DNA of 64,000 nt from Orobanche coerulescens (GCA_033398695.1 CM065815.1:99910501-99974500); one strand, 5' to 3'; positions 12,543 through 24,682 are shown, counted from the stretch's first letter. The notes: generated from the letters alone by a model not told the origin. Made by a program: numbers and translations.

Positions 12543-12547
12543 CGAGT
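12543..12547. repeat. Target site duplication of E3, left copy
   Basis: CGAGT immediately precedes the E3 terminus TGATACG and matches the copy at 19006-19010. A 5-bp duplication is typical of LTR retrotransposon integration. Confidence 0.93.
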
Positions 12548-13654
12548 TGATACGAATTCTCTCTCGGTACAGCATAAGATTCTTTCAGGTACGGTAGCGA
12601 ACAGCACTCAGCCGAAATGAATCAACCGCTCTGGCGATTCGAGCAGAAGAACTCGTCGATCTGACACTTCCGTGACAAAGAACAACTCGTCGATACAGCA
12701 ATTCCGAACAGCAAGGCTCGCTCGATACAGCAATTTCCGAACAGCAGCAACTTGTCGATACAGCAAAATAAAAGGTGGTGGCCGAAATTATATGGGTTTC
12801 GGCCGTGAGGTAGGATAGTGTATGAGTTTGAATGAGTTTTATCGAATTAGACCTATAACTCGATAAAGATAATCTCTCCTCAAGACCTATTGAGAATTGA
12901 TCAAGTTAAAATTCTAGACGCGTCGAAATAATAACCAAGGTTTTGTTGAACTCGTTCAACGTATATTTCAAGAGAAATACAATGTTTTATAAAATTCAAG
13001 ATGCTTACAATCACCAAATGAACTACTATATATAGTAGTTGTACAAGAGATAAGGAAATAAAGAACAAGAAAAAAAACGAAAATACAAGTCTCCATCTCT
13101 TATCACTTCGGCCGATTCTTCAAGGTGGGGAGGGGATCATGAAGATTTTGGAAAAGATATGATATCAAGCATCTTGGACTTATTAGGGTGACTTTGACAT
13201 GTAGAAAAGGACTTGATGAAAGTTTTCATCAAGTGATCACATTTCGGCCGATTTGTGGGGAGGAGGATGACTTATTTGGATTTGATATCTTCAACTATCT
13301 TGGACTATATTTGGTGATGTTGACATGAAGGAAAAAGTTTGATGAAAGTCTCCACCATGTTAGCAATTTTCGGCCGATTCAAAGGAGGTGGGGATGAGGA
13401 GATTCTTCAATATCTTGTGAAAGATATGAAGACAAGCAAGGGTCCCTTTCAAGCATGATTTGGCCGAAATTTCCATGCTTTGGACCGATTTCGTCGTCAT
13501 GTTTTACGTTACTCCAGTTTCGATTAATAACGTAACTCCAATCCGCGTGTTCTTTTCGCCCAAGTATGATGATGCATGGCCATGTAAATTTGTATCATTG
13601 TTGATGTCGATTTTTATTGACTCTTCTTCGATTGGAATAGATGATATCGTATCA
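12548..13654 (-). repeat. E3 3' LTR
   Basis: This 1107-bp copy lies at low coordinates because E3 is on the minus strand. A TATATATA box lies at 13027-13034. U3 carries TCGGCCGA palindromes at 13108, 13244 and 13370. A block with the phrase ATCGAATTAGACCTATAACT (about 12837-12928) is shared with the E6 LTR. A region of near-repeats containing CGTCGATACAGCAA lies at about 12640-12770. Confidence 0.93.
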
Positions 13655-16600
13655 TTCCCTCCCTCTTTGAAAGGAATTGACCTCAATTCCGTAATGCCAT
13701 CGTCGTCAAGGTAAGGCGAGAGATCACCTACGTTGAAAGTCGCGTGTACTCCGTAATTGCCCGGAAGTTCTACTTTGTAGGCGTTGTCGTTCACTTTTCC
13801 CACAATTTTGTACGGACCTTCGGCTCTCGGCATTAATTTGTTCTTGCGTTTGTTTGGGAATCGTTCTTTCCTCAAATGTATCTAAACTAAGTCGCCAACA
13901 TCGAATAATCTCGCTTTTTTATTTTTGTTCGACTTCCGTTTGTAAATTTCATTCACTTCTTTAATCCGCTCTCGTACCTTTTCATGTAACTTCATCATTG
14001 ACTTGAGTTTTGATTCGGCGTCTTTGTGAACCAATTCGTCGCTCGGCAAGGGAATCAAATCCAATCGCATGTGCGGATTTATTCCGTATACTACTTCAAA
14101 AGGTGAATGGGCCGTGGCAAAACCGGGTGATCGGTTGTATGCGAATTCCGCATGTGCAAGTTTAACGTCCCAATCCTTTTGTGTTTTATTCACCAATCCT
14201 CGCAATAATGCTCCCAAGGTTCGATTAGTCACTTCGGTTTGTCCATCGGTTTGTGGGTGATGTGAAGTACTGAATAGGAGTTTAGTACCCACTTTTCTCC
14301 ATAAAGTATTCCAGAAGTAACTCAGAAATTTAGAATCTCGATCCGACACGATAGTTTTTGGAACTCCGTGTAAACGAACTACTTCCCGGAAGTATAAGTC
14401 CGCCACATTGCTTGCATCATCGGTTTTGTGGCATGCTATAAAGTGAGCCATTTTCAAAAAACGGTCGACGACCACCATGATCGAGTCTTTGCCCCGTTGA
14501 GTACGAGGTAAAGCAACAATAAAATCCATCGAGACATCCTCCCATGGTCGTAAAGGTATTGGCAACGGCATGTATGTACTTGGCTTGAACGAACTTTTCA
14601 TCATGTGACAAGTGACGTATTTACTCACGATTGTGCTCACGTCTCCATACATCTTTGGCCAAAAGAAATGCTCCTTTAGCACCTCTACGGTCTTAGCCGA
14701 ACCGAAATGACCGGCTAGTCCTCCTCCATGCGCCTCCCGAACTAGTAATTCCCGAATTGTATGCTTCGACACACATAGTTTATTTCCTTTGAAAAGAAAG
14801 CCATCCTGTAAAATAAATTCTTCGTACGGACCTGTTTTACAATGGGTGAAAATTTCTCCGAAGTCCAAATCATCACTGTAATGATCTTTCAAAGTCTCGA
14901 ACCCCAACAAACGAACATCTAGAATCTAAAGTAAGGCGTACCGTCTTGATAGTGCATCCGCCACTATATTACTCTTACCGTCTTTGTACTTGGATGAAAA
15001 GTGAAAAGATTGCAAAAATTCCACCCATTTTGCATGTCTCGGACTCAGCTTCCTCTGCCCGTTAATGTATTTCAACGACTCGTGGTCCGAATGCAACACG
15101 AAATGTTTCGAACGTAAATAGTGACTCCAATGATCGAGTGCTCTCACGATAGCATAGAACTCTTTGTCGTAAGTACAATAATTAACTCGAGCACCACTTA
15201 ATTTTTCCGAAAAATAGGCGATGGGGCGGCCTCCTTGAATAAGTACTGCCCCGATTCCAACTCCACTAGCGTCGCACTCCACCTCAAATGGTTGTGAAAA
15301 ATCGGGTAACGTTAAAATCGGTGCTTCACATAACTTTTCTTTTAATTTTTCAAAAACCTTTTGGGCAGCCTCATTCCATGCAAATGTTCCTTTTTTAAGA
15401 CACTCCGTGATCGGACTGGAGATGGTACTAAAGTCCCGTATGAATCGTCGGTAAAAAGAAGTGAGGCCATGAAATGATCGTACCTCCGTGATAGTTTTTG
15501 GTGTCGGCCAAGACTTGATTGCCGCGATCTTCTCTTGATCCACCGAAACTCCTTCTTTATAAACGACATAGCCGAGAAAGACAAGACTCTCGACTAGGAA
15601 AGTACACTTCTCCCGCTTTCCATAAAGTTTCTATTTCCTTAGAGTTTCAAAAACGTGCCGCAAGTGTTCGAGATGCTCCTCTAAGGATCGACTGTAGATT
15701 AAAATGTCGTCTAAGTATACGACAACAAACTTTCCCAAGAAAGGTTTGAGAACCTCGTTCATCAATCTCATGAAAGTGCTCGGGGCATTAGTGAGGCCGA
15801 ATGGCATCACAACCCACTCGTAAAGTCCATTCTTTGTTTTAAATGCCGTCCTCCATTCGTCTCCCTCTCGCATGCGAGTTTGATGGTATCCGCTCCGTAA
15901 ATCAACTTTTGAAAATATAACCGAGCCATGCAACTCGTCTAACATGTCGTCTAGTCTCGGGATGGGGAACCGATACTTGACGGTGATGTTATTCACGGCT
16001 CTACTGTCAATGCACATTCGCCATGATCCGTATTTTTTTGGTACAAGTAGGACTGGAACCGCACACGGACTTAAACTTTCTCGGACATATCCGTGACTCA
16101 TGAGCTCATCAATTTGACGTTGTAGTTCTTTGGTTTCTTCGGGATTACAACGATACGCCGCTTTGTTCGGTAATGGAGCTCCTGGTACAAGATCAATTTG
16201 GTGTTCGATTCCGCGGATAGGTGGTAATCCCACCGGCAAGTCTTCGGGAAATACATCTGCGAACTCGTGTAATATTGTATCTATCTCTTCCTCGTGGCGT
16301 GATTTGGTAGCAAGGTTTCGGATTTCTTTGATCATCATCAAATAAACACGTTCGCCATCGTCAATGGCATGTTCGACTTCTTTTTCGTTTGCAAGCATCG
16401 TGAGCTTTGGTCCTTCGACTTTTTTTAAACTCATTGTTCGGATAGCTTGAGGTGACATAGGTTTAAGAACAATTTTGTTACCTTTGTCACGTAACTCATA
16501 CTCGTTGCTCCTCCCTCGATGTAGTACGTCCCGATCAAATAACCAAGGTCTTCCCAACAACACGTGACATGCGTCCATCGGTAGTACATCGCATGTAATA

Positions 16601-17181
16601 TCATCACCATACGAACCCATGGTGAGTCCGACCTTCACTTGTCTTGATACTTTCACCTTATTTCCATCATCGAGCCAATGGAGTGCATACGGCTTTGGAT
16701 GAGCCGTAGTGATTAGTCCGAGTTTCGAGACCATCTCGCTTGATGCCACGTTTGTACAACTTCCACCGTCAATGATGAAGCTACACCATTTATCTCCGAC
16801 ACGACACTTCGTGTGAAAGATTTGATCTCGTTGTTCTATGTCACTCGGGGCCGCCTTCGTTTGTAACATGCGAAGGACGAGGTTCGTGTCATAGTTCGGG
16901 GCATCGTATGCCTCGCAATCTTCTTCTTCTTCGTCAGCTTCCAAGTTAAAGACGTCTCCAATTCTTTCTTCTTCGGCTAGTAATTCCTCTCGGACGGCCA
17001 TGGCTTCTCGTAACGACACTATTCTCCGATTTGGACAAGTACTTTGATAGTGTCCAAATCCTTGACATTTGAAACATCGAACTTTAGATAGGCTCTTTTG
17101 GTGTGATAGGAGTTTTTGGAATGGTAGTAACGGGTGGACTTGTTGTGACAGTTTTTGGAAACGAGCTAGAACTCGTGCCAA
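13504..17181 (-). pseudogene. E3 pol (zinc knuckle, protease, RT, RNase H, integrase, C-terminal tail)
   Basis: The frame opens with one CCHC knuckle (CFKCQGFGHYQSTC). Protease (DGGSCTN, LLGRPW), RT (YLDDILIYS), RNase H, and integrase with D, D and E in VVVDRF, SDRDSKF and DGQTEV follow. The first Cys of the integrase H2C2 finger is Tyr (YVTCH), a likely loss. The tail ELRSIPFKEGGNDT crosses the polypurine tract and ends 150 bases inside the 3' LTR at 13504. Three in-frame stops (15631, 14926, 13882) are the only breaks within this frame. An indel near 17085 separates it from gag. Confidence 0.9.
13655..13671 (-). promoter_or_regulatory. E3 polypurine tract
   Basis: On the minus strand the bases just before the LTR read CAAAGAGGGAGGGAA. 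This primes plus-strand DNA synthesis. It is also coding: it lies within the open pol frame and specifies the residues KEGGN. Confidence 0.85.
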
Positions 17182-17857
17182 AGTTGGTATTTCCGAATTT
17201 AGGTGGGAATTCGGGTTTAGAAAGTTTTGTCTTGTTTTGAGTTTCCAACTTTATGCAAAGTCCGCATAAAGTATCAAAGTCGGAATAGGGGTAGAGTTCC
17301 ACGGAATTAGCAATGTTTTTATTCAAACCTCGTAGGAAACGGGACATCCGTAATTCTTCGCTTTCTTCAAGTTCTCCCATCAAGGATAAGTTTTCAAACT
17401 CGTCGATGTACTCTTCTACACTTAGTTTTCCTTGCGTGAGGTCAGAAATTTTTCGATACAAACTCATCTTGTGTGTAGCCGGGACATATCTCTTTCGTAG
17501 TTTCTTTTTTAGAGAATTCCACGAACGTATCTTTTCCTTACCGGCACGAACTCGTTGTGTCTTCATTCGTTCAAACCAAAGGGAAGCTCCCTTTCCAAGT
17601 TTGAGAATTGTGTACTTGCATCGTACCTCGTCATCGATGTCCTTGAACTCAAACATTCGTTCAATTTTCCTTTCCCACTCCAAATAAGTCTCGGGATCGG
17701 TGCCGCCTACGAACTCCGGAAGTTCGCTTGTCTTGTATTCATCCGCATGCCGTGGTGCATGCATGGTGTCGTATCCTCGTCGTGCATGGATTCGGGGCTC
17801 CGGTAGGCCGCGAAGAACGTCACGTAGTTGTGCTACTTCTTCATCGGTGAATGCCAT
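17085..17857 (-). CDS. E3 gag
   Basis: An uninterrupted gag of about 257 residues runs from the Met at 17857. An upstream in-frame ATG at 17905 overlaps the primer site, so I prefer the second. The core LPEFVGGTDPETYLEWERK and the later YVP and EEYIDEFE segments match the retrotransposon gag family, which packages RNA into virus-like particles. It ends at a stop just before the zinc knuckle, which is found in another frame. The break may therefore be an indel, or a translational shift site in the intact ancestor. Confidence 0.82.
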
Positions 17858-17891
17858 CTTCTTGAGTAACGTCGAGAACTGTGAGACAAAT

Positions 17892-17904
17892 GTCTCCGAT
17901 ACCA
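17892..17904 (-). promoter_or_regulatory. E3 primer binding site
   Basis: The minus strand reads TGGTATCGGAGAC four bases inside the 5' LTR, matching the initiator-methionine tRNA site with minor changes. Confidence 0.85.
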
Positions 17905-17908
17905 CTTA

Positions 17909-19005
17909 TGATACGAATTCTCTCTCGGTACAGCAGAAGATTCTTTCACGTACGGTAGCGAACAACACTCAGCCGAAATGAATCAACCGCTACTGTGATT
18001 CGAGCAATGACAACTCGTCGTCTGACACTTCCGATGACAACAACTCGTCTGACGCCGAGCAGCAAGGCTCGCTCGATCTGACAATTTCCGAGCAATGACA
18101 ACTTGTCGATCTGACAAAATAAAAGGTTGTGGCCGAAATTATATGGGTTTCGGCCATGAGGTAGGATAGTGTATGGGTTTGAATGAGTTTTATCGAATTA
18201 GACCTATAACTCGATAAAGATAATCTCTCCTCAAGACCTATTGAGAATTGATCAAGTTAAAATTCGAGACGCGTCGAAATAATAACCAAGGTTTTGTTGA
18301 ACTTGTTCAACATATATTTCAAGAGAAATACAATGTTTTATAAAATTCAAGATGCTTACAATCACCAAATGAACTACTATATATAGTAGTTGTACAAGAG
18401 ATAAGGAAATAAAGAACAAGAAAAAAAACGAAAATACAAGTCTCCATCTCTTATCACTTCGGCGGATTCTTCAAGGTGGGGAGGGGATCATGAAGATTTT
18501 GGACAAGATATGATATCAAGCATCGTGGACTTATTAGGGTGACTTTGACATGTAGAAAAGGACTTGATGAAAGTTTTCATCAAGTGATCACATTTCGGCC
18601 GATTTGTGGGGAGGAGGATGACTTATTTGGATTTGATATCTTCAACTATCTTGGACTATATTTGGTGATGTTGACATGAAGGAAAAAGTTTGATGAAAGT
18701 CTCCACCATGTTAGCAATTTTCGGCCGATTCAAAGGAGGTGGGGATGAGGAGATTCTTCAATATCTTGTGAAAGATATGAAGACAAGCAAGGGTCCCTTT
18801 CAAGCATGATTTGGCCGAAATTTCCATGCTTTGGACCGATTTCATCGTCATGTTTTACGTTACTCCAGTTCCGATTAATAACGTAACTCCAATCCGCGTG
18901 TTCTTTTCGCCCAAGTATGATGATGCATGGCCATGTAAATTTGTATCATTGTTGATGTCGATTTTTATTGACTCTTCTTCGATTGGAATAGATGATATCG
19001 TATCA
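17909..19005 (-). repeat. E3 5' LTR
   Basis: This 1097-bp copy is closely similar to 12548-13654. A TATATATA box lies at 18378-18385. Most visible differences fall in the CGTCGATACAGCAA near-repeat region (about 17990-18120). The rest differs by scattered single bases, implying a moderately recent insertion. Confidence 0.93.
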
Positions 19006-19010
19006 CGAGT
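19006..19010. repeat. Target site duplication of E3, right copy
   Basis: CGAGT directly follows the E3 terminus CGTATCA and matches 12543-12547. Confidence 0.93.
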
Positions 19011-19263
19011 TTATTTGTCCGTTGTTTGTATCATTTTAAGAAGTACTCGAGTACGGTGTCGTTTGTGATGATTTGGATTTGGTGATGGACATTTGTATTT
19101 TCACTATTGGTCAGAACCGTTGTATTTTATTTCAGTTACTTTCATACATTGGTATCTGTTATTGTCTTTTCATTTCTTCAGCCTTGTAAATCCCTATCTA
19201 AAGGATTTACGGCGCTGTAATATTCCTGAACATCGGGGGTGTTACAGAATATGGTATCGGGGC
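19006..19263 (+). repeat. E2 5' LTR, right part, and primer binding site
   Basis: The LTR resumes after the E3 insertion and ends GTGTTACA at 19246. The primer site TGGTATCGGGGC is at 19252-19263, with two changes from the initiator-methionine consensus. Confidence 0.88.
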
Positions 19264-19481
19264 TAAGATTATGTATATCTTGGCTATTGGGTTAAAATAG
19301 GGGTCATATATGTCTTTTGGAGTAGCCGGCCGCGAATAACATCACTGTACTGCCTACGTCTTCATGCGAGCAGTGGTTGTAAGTTCCTAAACTCTATCTC
19401 GTCCTTTACATGTTATATCTCTTTATACTTGAATATTTGAATGATATTGTTTCCTGTATATTTAGTATTTATGCTTACAGT

Positions 19482-22400
19482 ATGTTGAGAGGTGGACGTG
19501 GACGTGGTTGCGGTCGCGGACGCGGAAGAAGGAATGCTGAAAGAGAAGCTTCGCCCTCTAATCAGGCGAGCCACAAAGGTCTATTAATAATGAACTGGAA
19601 ACTGCTGTGCCCGAAATCCTTCGTCAGGTGGTGAACCAGATGACTCAGTTTGCCAGGTTGTGGACCGGATGCAGGTGGCGGTGGGATTACAGCAGGGAGA
19701 TCGACAGCAAGGTATCCCAGACATGGGAAATCGAGTTGACCGATGGCTGCAAGAGGTGGCGAAGATGCATCCACCTAAGTTCGACGGTATTTCTGAGACT
19801 CCCACCTGGGATCATTGGTTGAAGGAACTAGAGAAAAATTTTCCCGGGATTAATTGCCCTGACGACCGGAGAGCCTCTATTGCTCAGTACTTTCTGATAG
19901 GAGAAGCGTCTGAATGGTGGGAAGCCATCCGGCCTGTAGACCATGATGCTGATTGGACAGAATTTAAATTGATGATGGAAGCTCAGTATTGCCCTCGTCC
20001 CGTGAGGGAAGCCAAGGTTCGGGAGTTTTTCTCCGCTCAGCCTTCAGATGTGCCAGTATCTCAGGCAATTAAGACGTTTAACCAGCAGCTGGCATTTGTT
20101 CGACATTTGGTCAGAACAGATGCAGAAATGATGATCCATTTTGATATGAGAATGAAACTAGAAATCCATAGGTACATATCCGGTTTTGAATGTACCACTC
20201 TCCGTCAATACCAGGATAAAGCATTGGCGTATGAAATCAAGGAAGCAGCAATGGAGAAGTTGGCAGAGTCCAAGAAGCAGAAAGTCTCCGGTAGTTTCAT
20301 GGAGCACAAGACTAGTGGGCTCCGCACCCATCTAAGAGCGGAAAGAACTTCAGAGCAGCATCAACCACGACGGATGTCACCAGGAAATGCTTTAACTGTG
20401 CCCAGACAGGGCACTATCGACGGAATTGCCCCCTACCTGCCGTGACGTGTTTTGATTGTGGTCGGGAAGGACATTGTGCGGTGTTCTGTGAAGAGGCTGC
20501 AAAGTCTTTTAGAGCCCGTACACCACAGCTAGTTCGGAAGGAAGCCAGTATCCAACAGACGCAGCAAAGTGTTCAGATGCCTTAGAATTTTGTCCGCGGA
20601 CGAGGCAGAGGACAGTTGGACCGAAAGGGGACATAAGTGCTGGATCTGTTCCCCCACGTCTGTACGAGATGAGGAGAGCAGGCGACCAGGATGCTGCTAT
20701 TGCATCAGGTACTGTCAAGATTCTTTCACAACCAGTTAGTTTTTTATTCGATACAGGAGCTACGAATTCATTTATATCCTTATCTTGTGTAAATCGTTTG
20801 AATATTTCTGGTTTTCATAATTGTGAGCCTTATGTTGGGGGTTTATCGAGTGGGGAGAGGATTGTTGGAAACTTAGAAACTAGAGATTTCCCTATATCAT
20901 TTGGAGGCAGAGAGTGGCTCTCAAATCTGATTGTGATAGAAATGCAAGGAGACGACCTGATACTCGGAGATGATTGGCTTAATCGATATGGAGCTATTGT
21001 AAACTACCGAAAGAGGAATATCTCGCTGATCGTTGAAGATGGTTCCGAAATACTGTTTGAAGGATGGAAACCAGGAAGCTCAGGAAAGATGATCAAGGCG
21101 AGGAAGCTGTCAAATTGTTGAAACAGGGCTGTACCGGATACTAGTGCTATGCAATGAAGAAAGAAGACAAAATTGTGGAACTTTCATCCATTCCTGTTGT
21201 GAATGAATTTCTGGATGTATTTCCTGATGAGTTACCTGGACTACCTCCACGATGGGATGTAGAATTCACCATCGAGCTGGAACCTGGAGCTACACCAATA
21301 TCTAAGGCGCCGTATCGTATGGCACCTACTGAGATGTACGAACTGAAAAAGCAACTAGAGGAGTTACTGGACAAAGGCTATATCCAGCCTAGCGTTTCGC
21401 CCAGGGGAGCACCAATTCTTTTTGTCCGGAAGAAGGATGGATCGCTTCGACTGTGTATTGACTATCGAGAGCTGAACAAGATGATGATTAAGAACAAGTA
21501 TCCATTTCCATGGATTGATGATTTGTTTGACCAGTTACAAGGAGCAACAGTGTTTTCTAAAATCGATCTGAGATCAGGATATCATCAGCTGAGGATTAAG
21601 GAATCCAATGTTCCGAAATCAGCGTTCAGTACTCGCTACGAATACTATGAGTTTGTAGTGATGCCGTTTGGTCTCACTAACGAACCTACTGTATTCATGC
21701 AATTGATGAAGCAAGTGTTCATCGAGTATTTGGATAAATTTGTGGTTGTGTTCATTGATGACATTCTGGTGTATTCTAAGAGCCCGGAAGAGCATGCACA
21801 ACATTTACGGATTGTGCTAGACCTGTTGAGAAATGAACAATTGTACGCCAAACTTTCTAAGTGTGAATTCTGGCTAAAGGAAGTAATGTTCCTCGGCCAT
21901 GTGGTATCAGCTGAAGGAGTTGGAGTAGATCCTCAGAAGATCGAAGCATTTATGGATTGGAAGCCTCCAAAGAATGTGAAAGAAGTCCGGAGTTTCTTAG
22001 GACTTGCTGGATATTATCGTCGGTTCGTGGAAGGGTTTTCCAAAATTACCGGCCCACTTACTCGACTACTACAGAAAACTCAAAAGTTTGAGTGGAATGA
22101 GTTGTGCCAGAATAGCTTTGCTGAATTGAAAAAGAGATTGACGACGGCACCGATTTTAGCACTCCCACAGGGAACTGGAAGATTTATAGTTTACAGTGAT
22201 GCTTCGAACCAAGGACTCGGATGCGTATTGATGCAGAATGATAAGGTGATCGCTTATGCGTCACGATAGCTGAAACCTTATGAAGTGAATTACCTAACGC
22301 ATGATTTGGAGCTGGCAGCAGTAGGTTTTGCTTTGAAAATCTGGAGACATTACCTGTACGGGACTCACTGTCAGATCTTTACGGATCACAAGAGTCTCAA

Positions 22401-23700
22401 ATACATCTTCAGTCAGAAAGAGTTGAACATGCAGCAAAGAAGATGGCTGGAACTTATTAAGGACCATGACTTGGAGATTCTTTATCATCCAGGCAAAGCA
22501 AATGTAGTGGCCGATGCACTTAGCAGCAAGCCTGTTTCTATTAAGATGCTGGAGACTATGACCTCCCAGCTCAGCATTCAAAGGGAATTGATTCGAGATG
22601 GAATTGAAGTATGGTTGCAAAGAGTCCAGGGACAACTATGGGTGATGGAAATAACTTCATCGTTAACCAAAGAAATCAAATCTAAGCAATTGGATGATTT
22701 TCTGATGATTCGGTTGCACGATGAAGTAAACAAAGGAAAAGACCCAGGATTTATAATTCATGATGATGGAGTTTTGAGATTTCAGAACCGACTTTGCGTT
22801 CCCGATGTCGATGTTCTGAAACAGATGATTATGAAGGAAGCTCACAGCACGCCCTATTCTATCCACCCGGGCACCAGTAAGATGTATAAGGACTTGAAGC
22901 AAAACTTTTGGTGGGGCAACATGAAGAAAGATGTAGCGGATTATGTTTCGAAATGTTTGACTTGTCAGCAGGTTAAGATCGAGCATCAACAACCTACCGA
23001 AATGCTGAAGCCTCTCCCGATTCCTGAATGTAAGTGGGAGGACATATCGATGGACTTTATCACTAATATGCCGAGAACCAAGACAAGAATGAACATGATT
23101 TGGGTGATAGTTGATCGTCTAACCAAATCGGCTCATTTTCTAGGCATTAAGGATACGTGGGGACCCGAGAAGTTAGCACAAGTGTTTATTACAGAGATAG
23201 TCCGATTGCATGGCACGCCGAAGACTATTATTTCTGACCGAGACGGTCGCTTTGTATCGCATTTTTGGAAAGTAGTTCATAAAGACTTGGGGACCCAATT
23301 GAACTTCAGCACAGCTTATCACCCGCAGACACATGGACAATCCGAGAGGACTATTCAAACAGTGGAAGATCTGTTAAGGGCTTATGCTCTAGATTGGTCA
23401 ACTGACTGGGAAGTTCCTCTAACGTTAATTGAATTTACCTACAACAATAGTTGGCATGCTTCTATTAAGATGGCACCGTTTGAGGCATTATACGGGAGGA
23501 GATGCAGATCGCCCCTATGTTGGGATGATTCATCAGACTTGATTGGGTCAGAACCGGAATTGATCGTGCAGACACGAGAGAAGATAGCCTTGATTCGCGA
23601 AAGGTCTGACCACCAGTCGGCGTAAATCTTACGCACGCACGCCGCCGCTATTGGAGTCCAAAGATCTTGGATATCACGTGCTTTTGAAAGTTTCTCCTAC
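19482..23700 (+). pseudogene. E2 gag-pol polyprotein (broken, 3' truncated)
   Basis: Gag starts at 19482 (MLRGGRGRG) and shifts frame near 19577-19650. The main gag segment runs 19660-20310. A deletion of about 45 bases near 20318 removes the stretch before the zinc knuckles. Protease (FDTGATNSF) lies in 20669-21121, RT (FIDDILVYS) in 21154-22269, and RNase H plus integrase (CLTCQQVK finger, SDRDGRF, QSERTIQ) in 22285-23625. TAG stops at 20583, 21141 and 22267 match CAG or TGG codons in E10. The sequence decays after 23600, so the integrase C-terminus and chromodomain are missing. Confidence 0.9.
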
Positions 23701-23705
23701 TCGGG

Positions 23706-23721
23706 AGAAACAGTTATTGGA
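23706..23721. other. Head-to-head junction of E2 and E4
   Basis: About 16 bases match neither partner. E2 integrase sequence (+) ends on the left and E4 gag sequence (-) begins on the right. This is a rearrangement point, not an element end: no LTR or target duplication is present. Confidence 0.75.
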
Positions 23722-24682
23722 TTCTGACTACATCTGTCTGTGCTGATACTGCTCTAAAATTCTTTCCGCTCCTGGATGGGTGCAGAGGTTTCTTGAATTA
23801 ATGAAAGGATGACTGGGCCTTACGGGGCCCACTTCTCTTGTGCTCTGTGAAACTACCAGAGACTTTCTGCTTCTTGGATTCTGCGAATTTTACCATCGCC
23901 GCTTCTTTGATTTTATACGCCAACGCTTTATCCTGATATTGACGGAGAGTGGTACATTCAAAACCGGACATGTACCTCTGGATCTCTAGTTTCATTCTCA
24001 TATCAAAATGGATCATCATTTCTGCATCTGTTCTGACCAGATGTCGAACAAATGCCAGTTGTTGGTTAAACATCTTAATCGCCTGATATACTGGTACATC
24101 CGAAGGTTGTGCAGACAACAATTCCCGAACTTTGGTTTCCCTCACAGGACGGGGACAATACTGAGCTTCCATCATCAATTTAAGTTCCTCCCCGTCGGCA
24201 TCATGATCTATAGGATGGATGGAGTCCCACCACTCCGACGCTTCCCCTATCAGAAAATACTGAGCAATATAGGCCTTCCGGTCGTCTGGGTAATTAATCC
24301 CGGCAAAAATTTTCTCTAATTCCTTCAACCAATGATCCCATGCGGGAGTCTCAGAAAAGTCGTCGAATATAGGTGGTTGCATCTTTGCCACCTCCTGCAG
24401 CCATCGGTCACCTCGATTTCCCAAGTCTGGGATTCCTTGTTGTCTATCTCCCTGTTGTAATCCCACCGCCACCTGCATTCGGGCTACGACCTGGGCAAAC
24501 TGAGTCATCTGGTTAACCACCTAACGAAGGATTTCGGGCACAACAGGTTCTGATTCATTGTTAATAGATCTTTGTGGCTGGCCTGAGCTGTGGCTTGCCT
24601 GATTAGAAAGCGACGCTTCTCTTTCAGCATTCCTTCATCCGCGTCTGTGACCGCGACCACGTCCACGTCCACCTCTCAACAT
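23722..24682 (-). pseudogene. E4 gag fragment
   Basis: Starts at an ATG at 24682 with the same RG-rich N-terminus as E2. A TAG at 24521-24523 replaces the CAG seen in E2. The frame is then open to 23798 and covers the gag core (DHWLKELEKIFAGINYPDD, later [14 protein letters not shown]). It is very close to the E2 and E10 gag. Confidence 0.88.

Larger units (their letters stand above)
10433..12547 (+). repeat. E2 5' LTR, left part
   Basis: Starts TGTAATATC and aligns with the E1 and E10 LTRs. It holds palindrome cluster 1 (about 10587-10825), TATAAAAG at 10833-10840, cluster 2 (about 11660-11880) and the GATCTATGCT repeat region. The E3 insertion interrupts it after 12547. Both parts together, with the duplication counted once, give about 2350 bp. 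Confidence 0.9.
12548..19005 (-). mobile_element. E3: CRM/Reina-type Ty3/gypsy chromovirus nested in the E2 LTR
   Basis: A complete element of 6458 bp has LTRs 12548-13654 and 17909-19005. The LTRs begin TGATACG and end CGTATCA, a perfect 7-bp terminal inversion, and the element is flanked by CGAGT duplications. Gag with one zinc knuckle, a protease with DGGSCTN, and an RT reading [17 protein letters not shown] place it among CRM/Reina-like chromoviruses. There is no canonical chromodomain; instead the pol frame runs through the polypurine tract into the 3' LTR. CRM is my best clade guess, Reina the alternative. Confidence 0.93.
10433..23705 (+). mobile_element. E2: Tekay-type chromovirus of the E1 family, 3' truncated, carrying nested E3
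   Basis: The 5' LTR (10433-12547 plus 19006-19246) is split by E3. Primer site, gag, protease, RT, RNase H and most of integrase follow. Homology to E10 fades after about 23600 and ends near 23705 (CTCCTACTCGGG). There is no chromodomain or 3' LTR. A 16-base filler then joins it to E4 in opposite orientation. Confidence 0.9.

Noticed and set aside
16130..17981. Plus-strand frames opposite E3 gag and pol
   Set aside because: Shadow frames opposite well-recognised gag, protease and RT.
22294..22992. Minus-strand frames opposite E2 RNase H and integrase
   Set aside because: These are shadows of the pol coding strand; they have no domain and equivalent frames occur opposite pol in E10.
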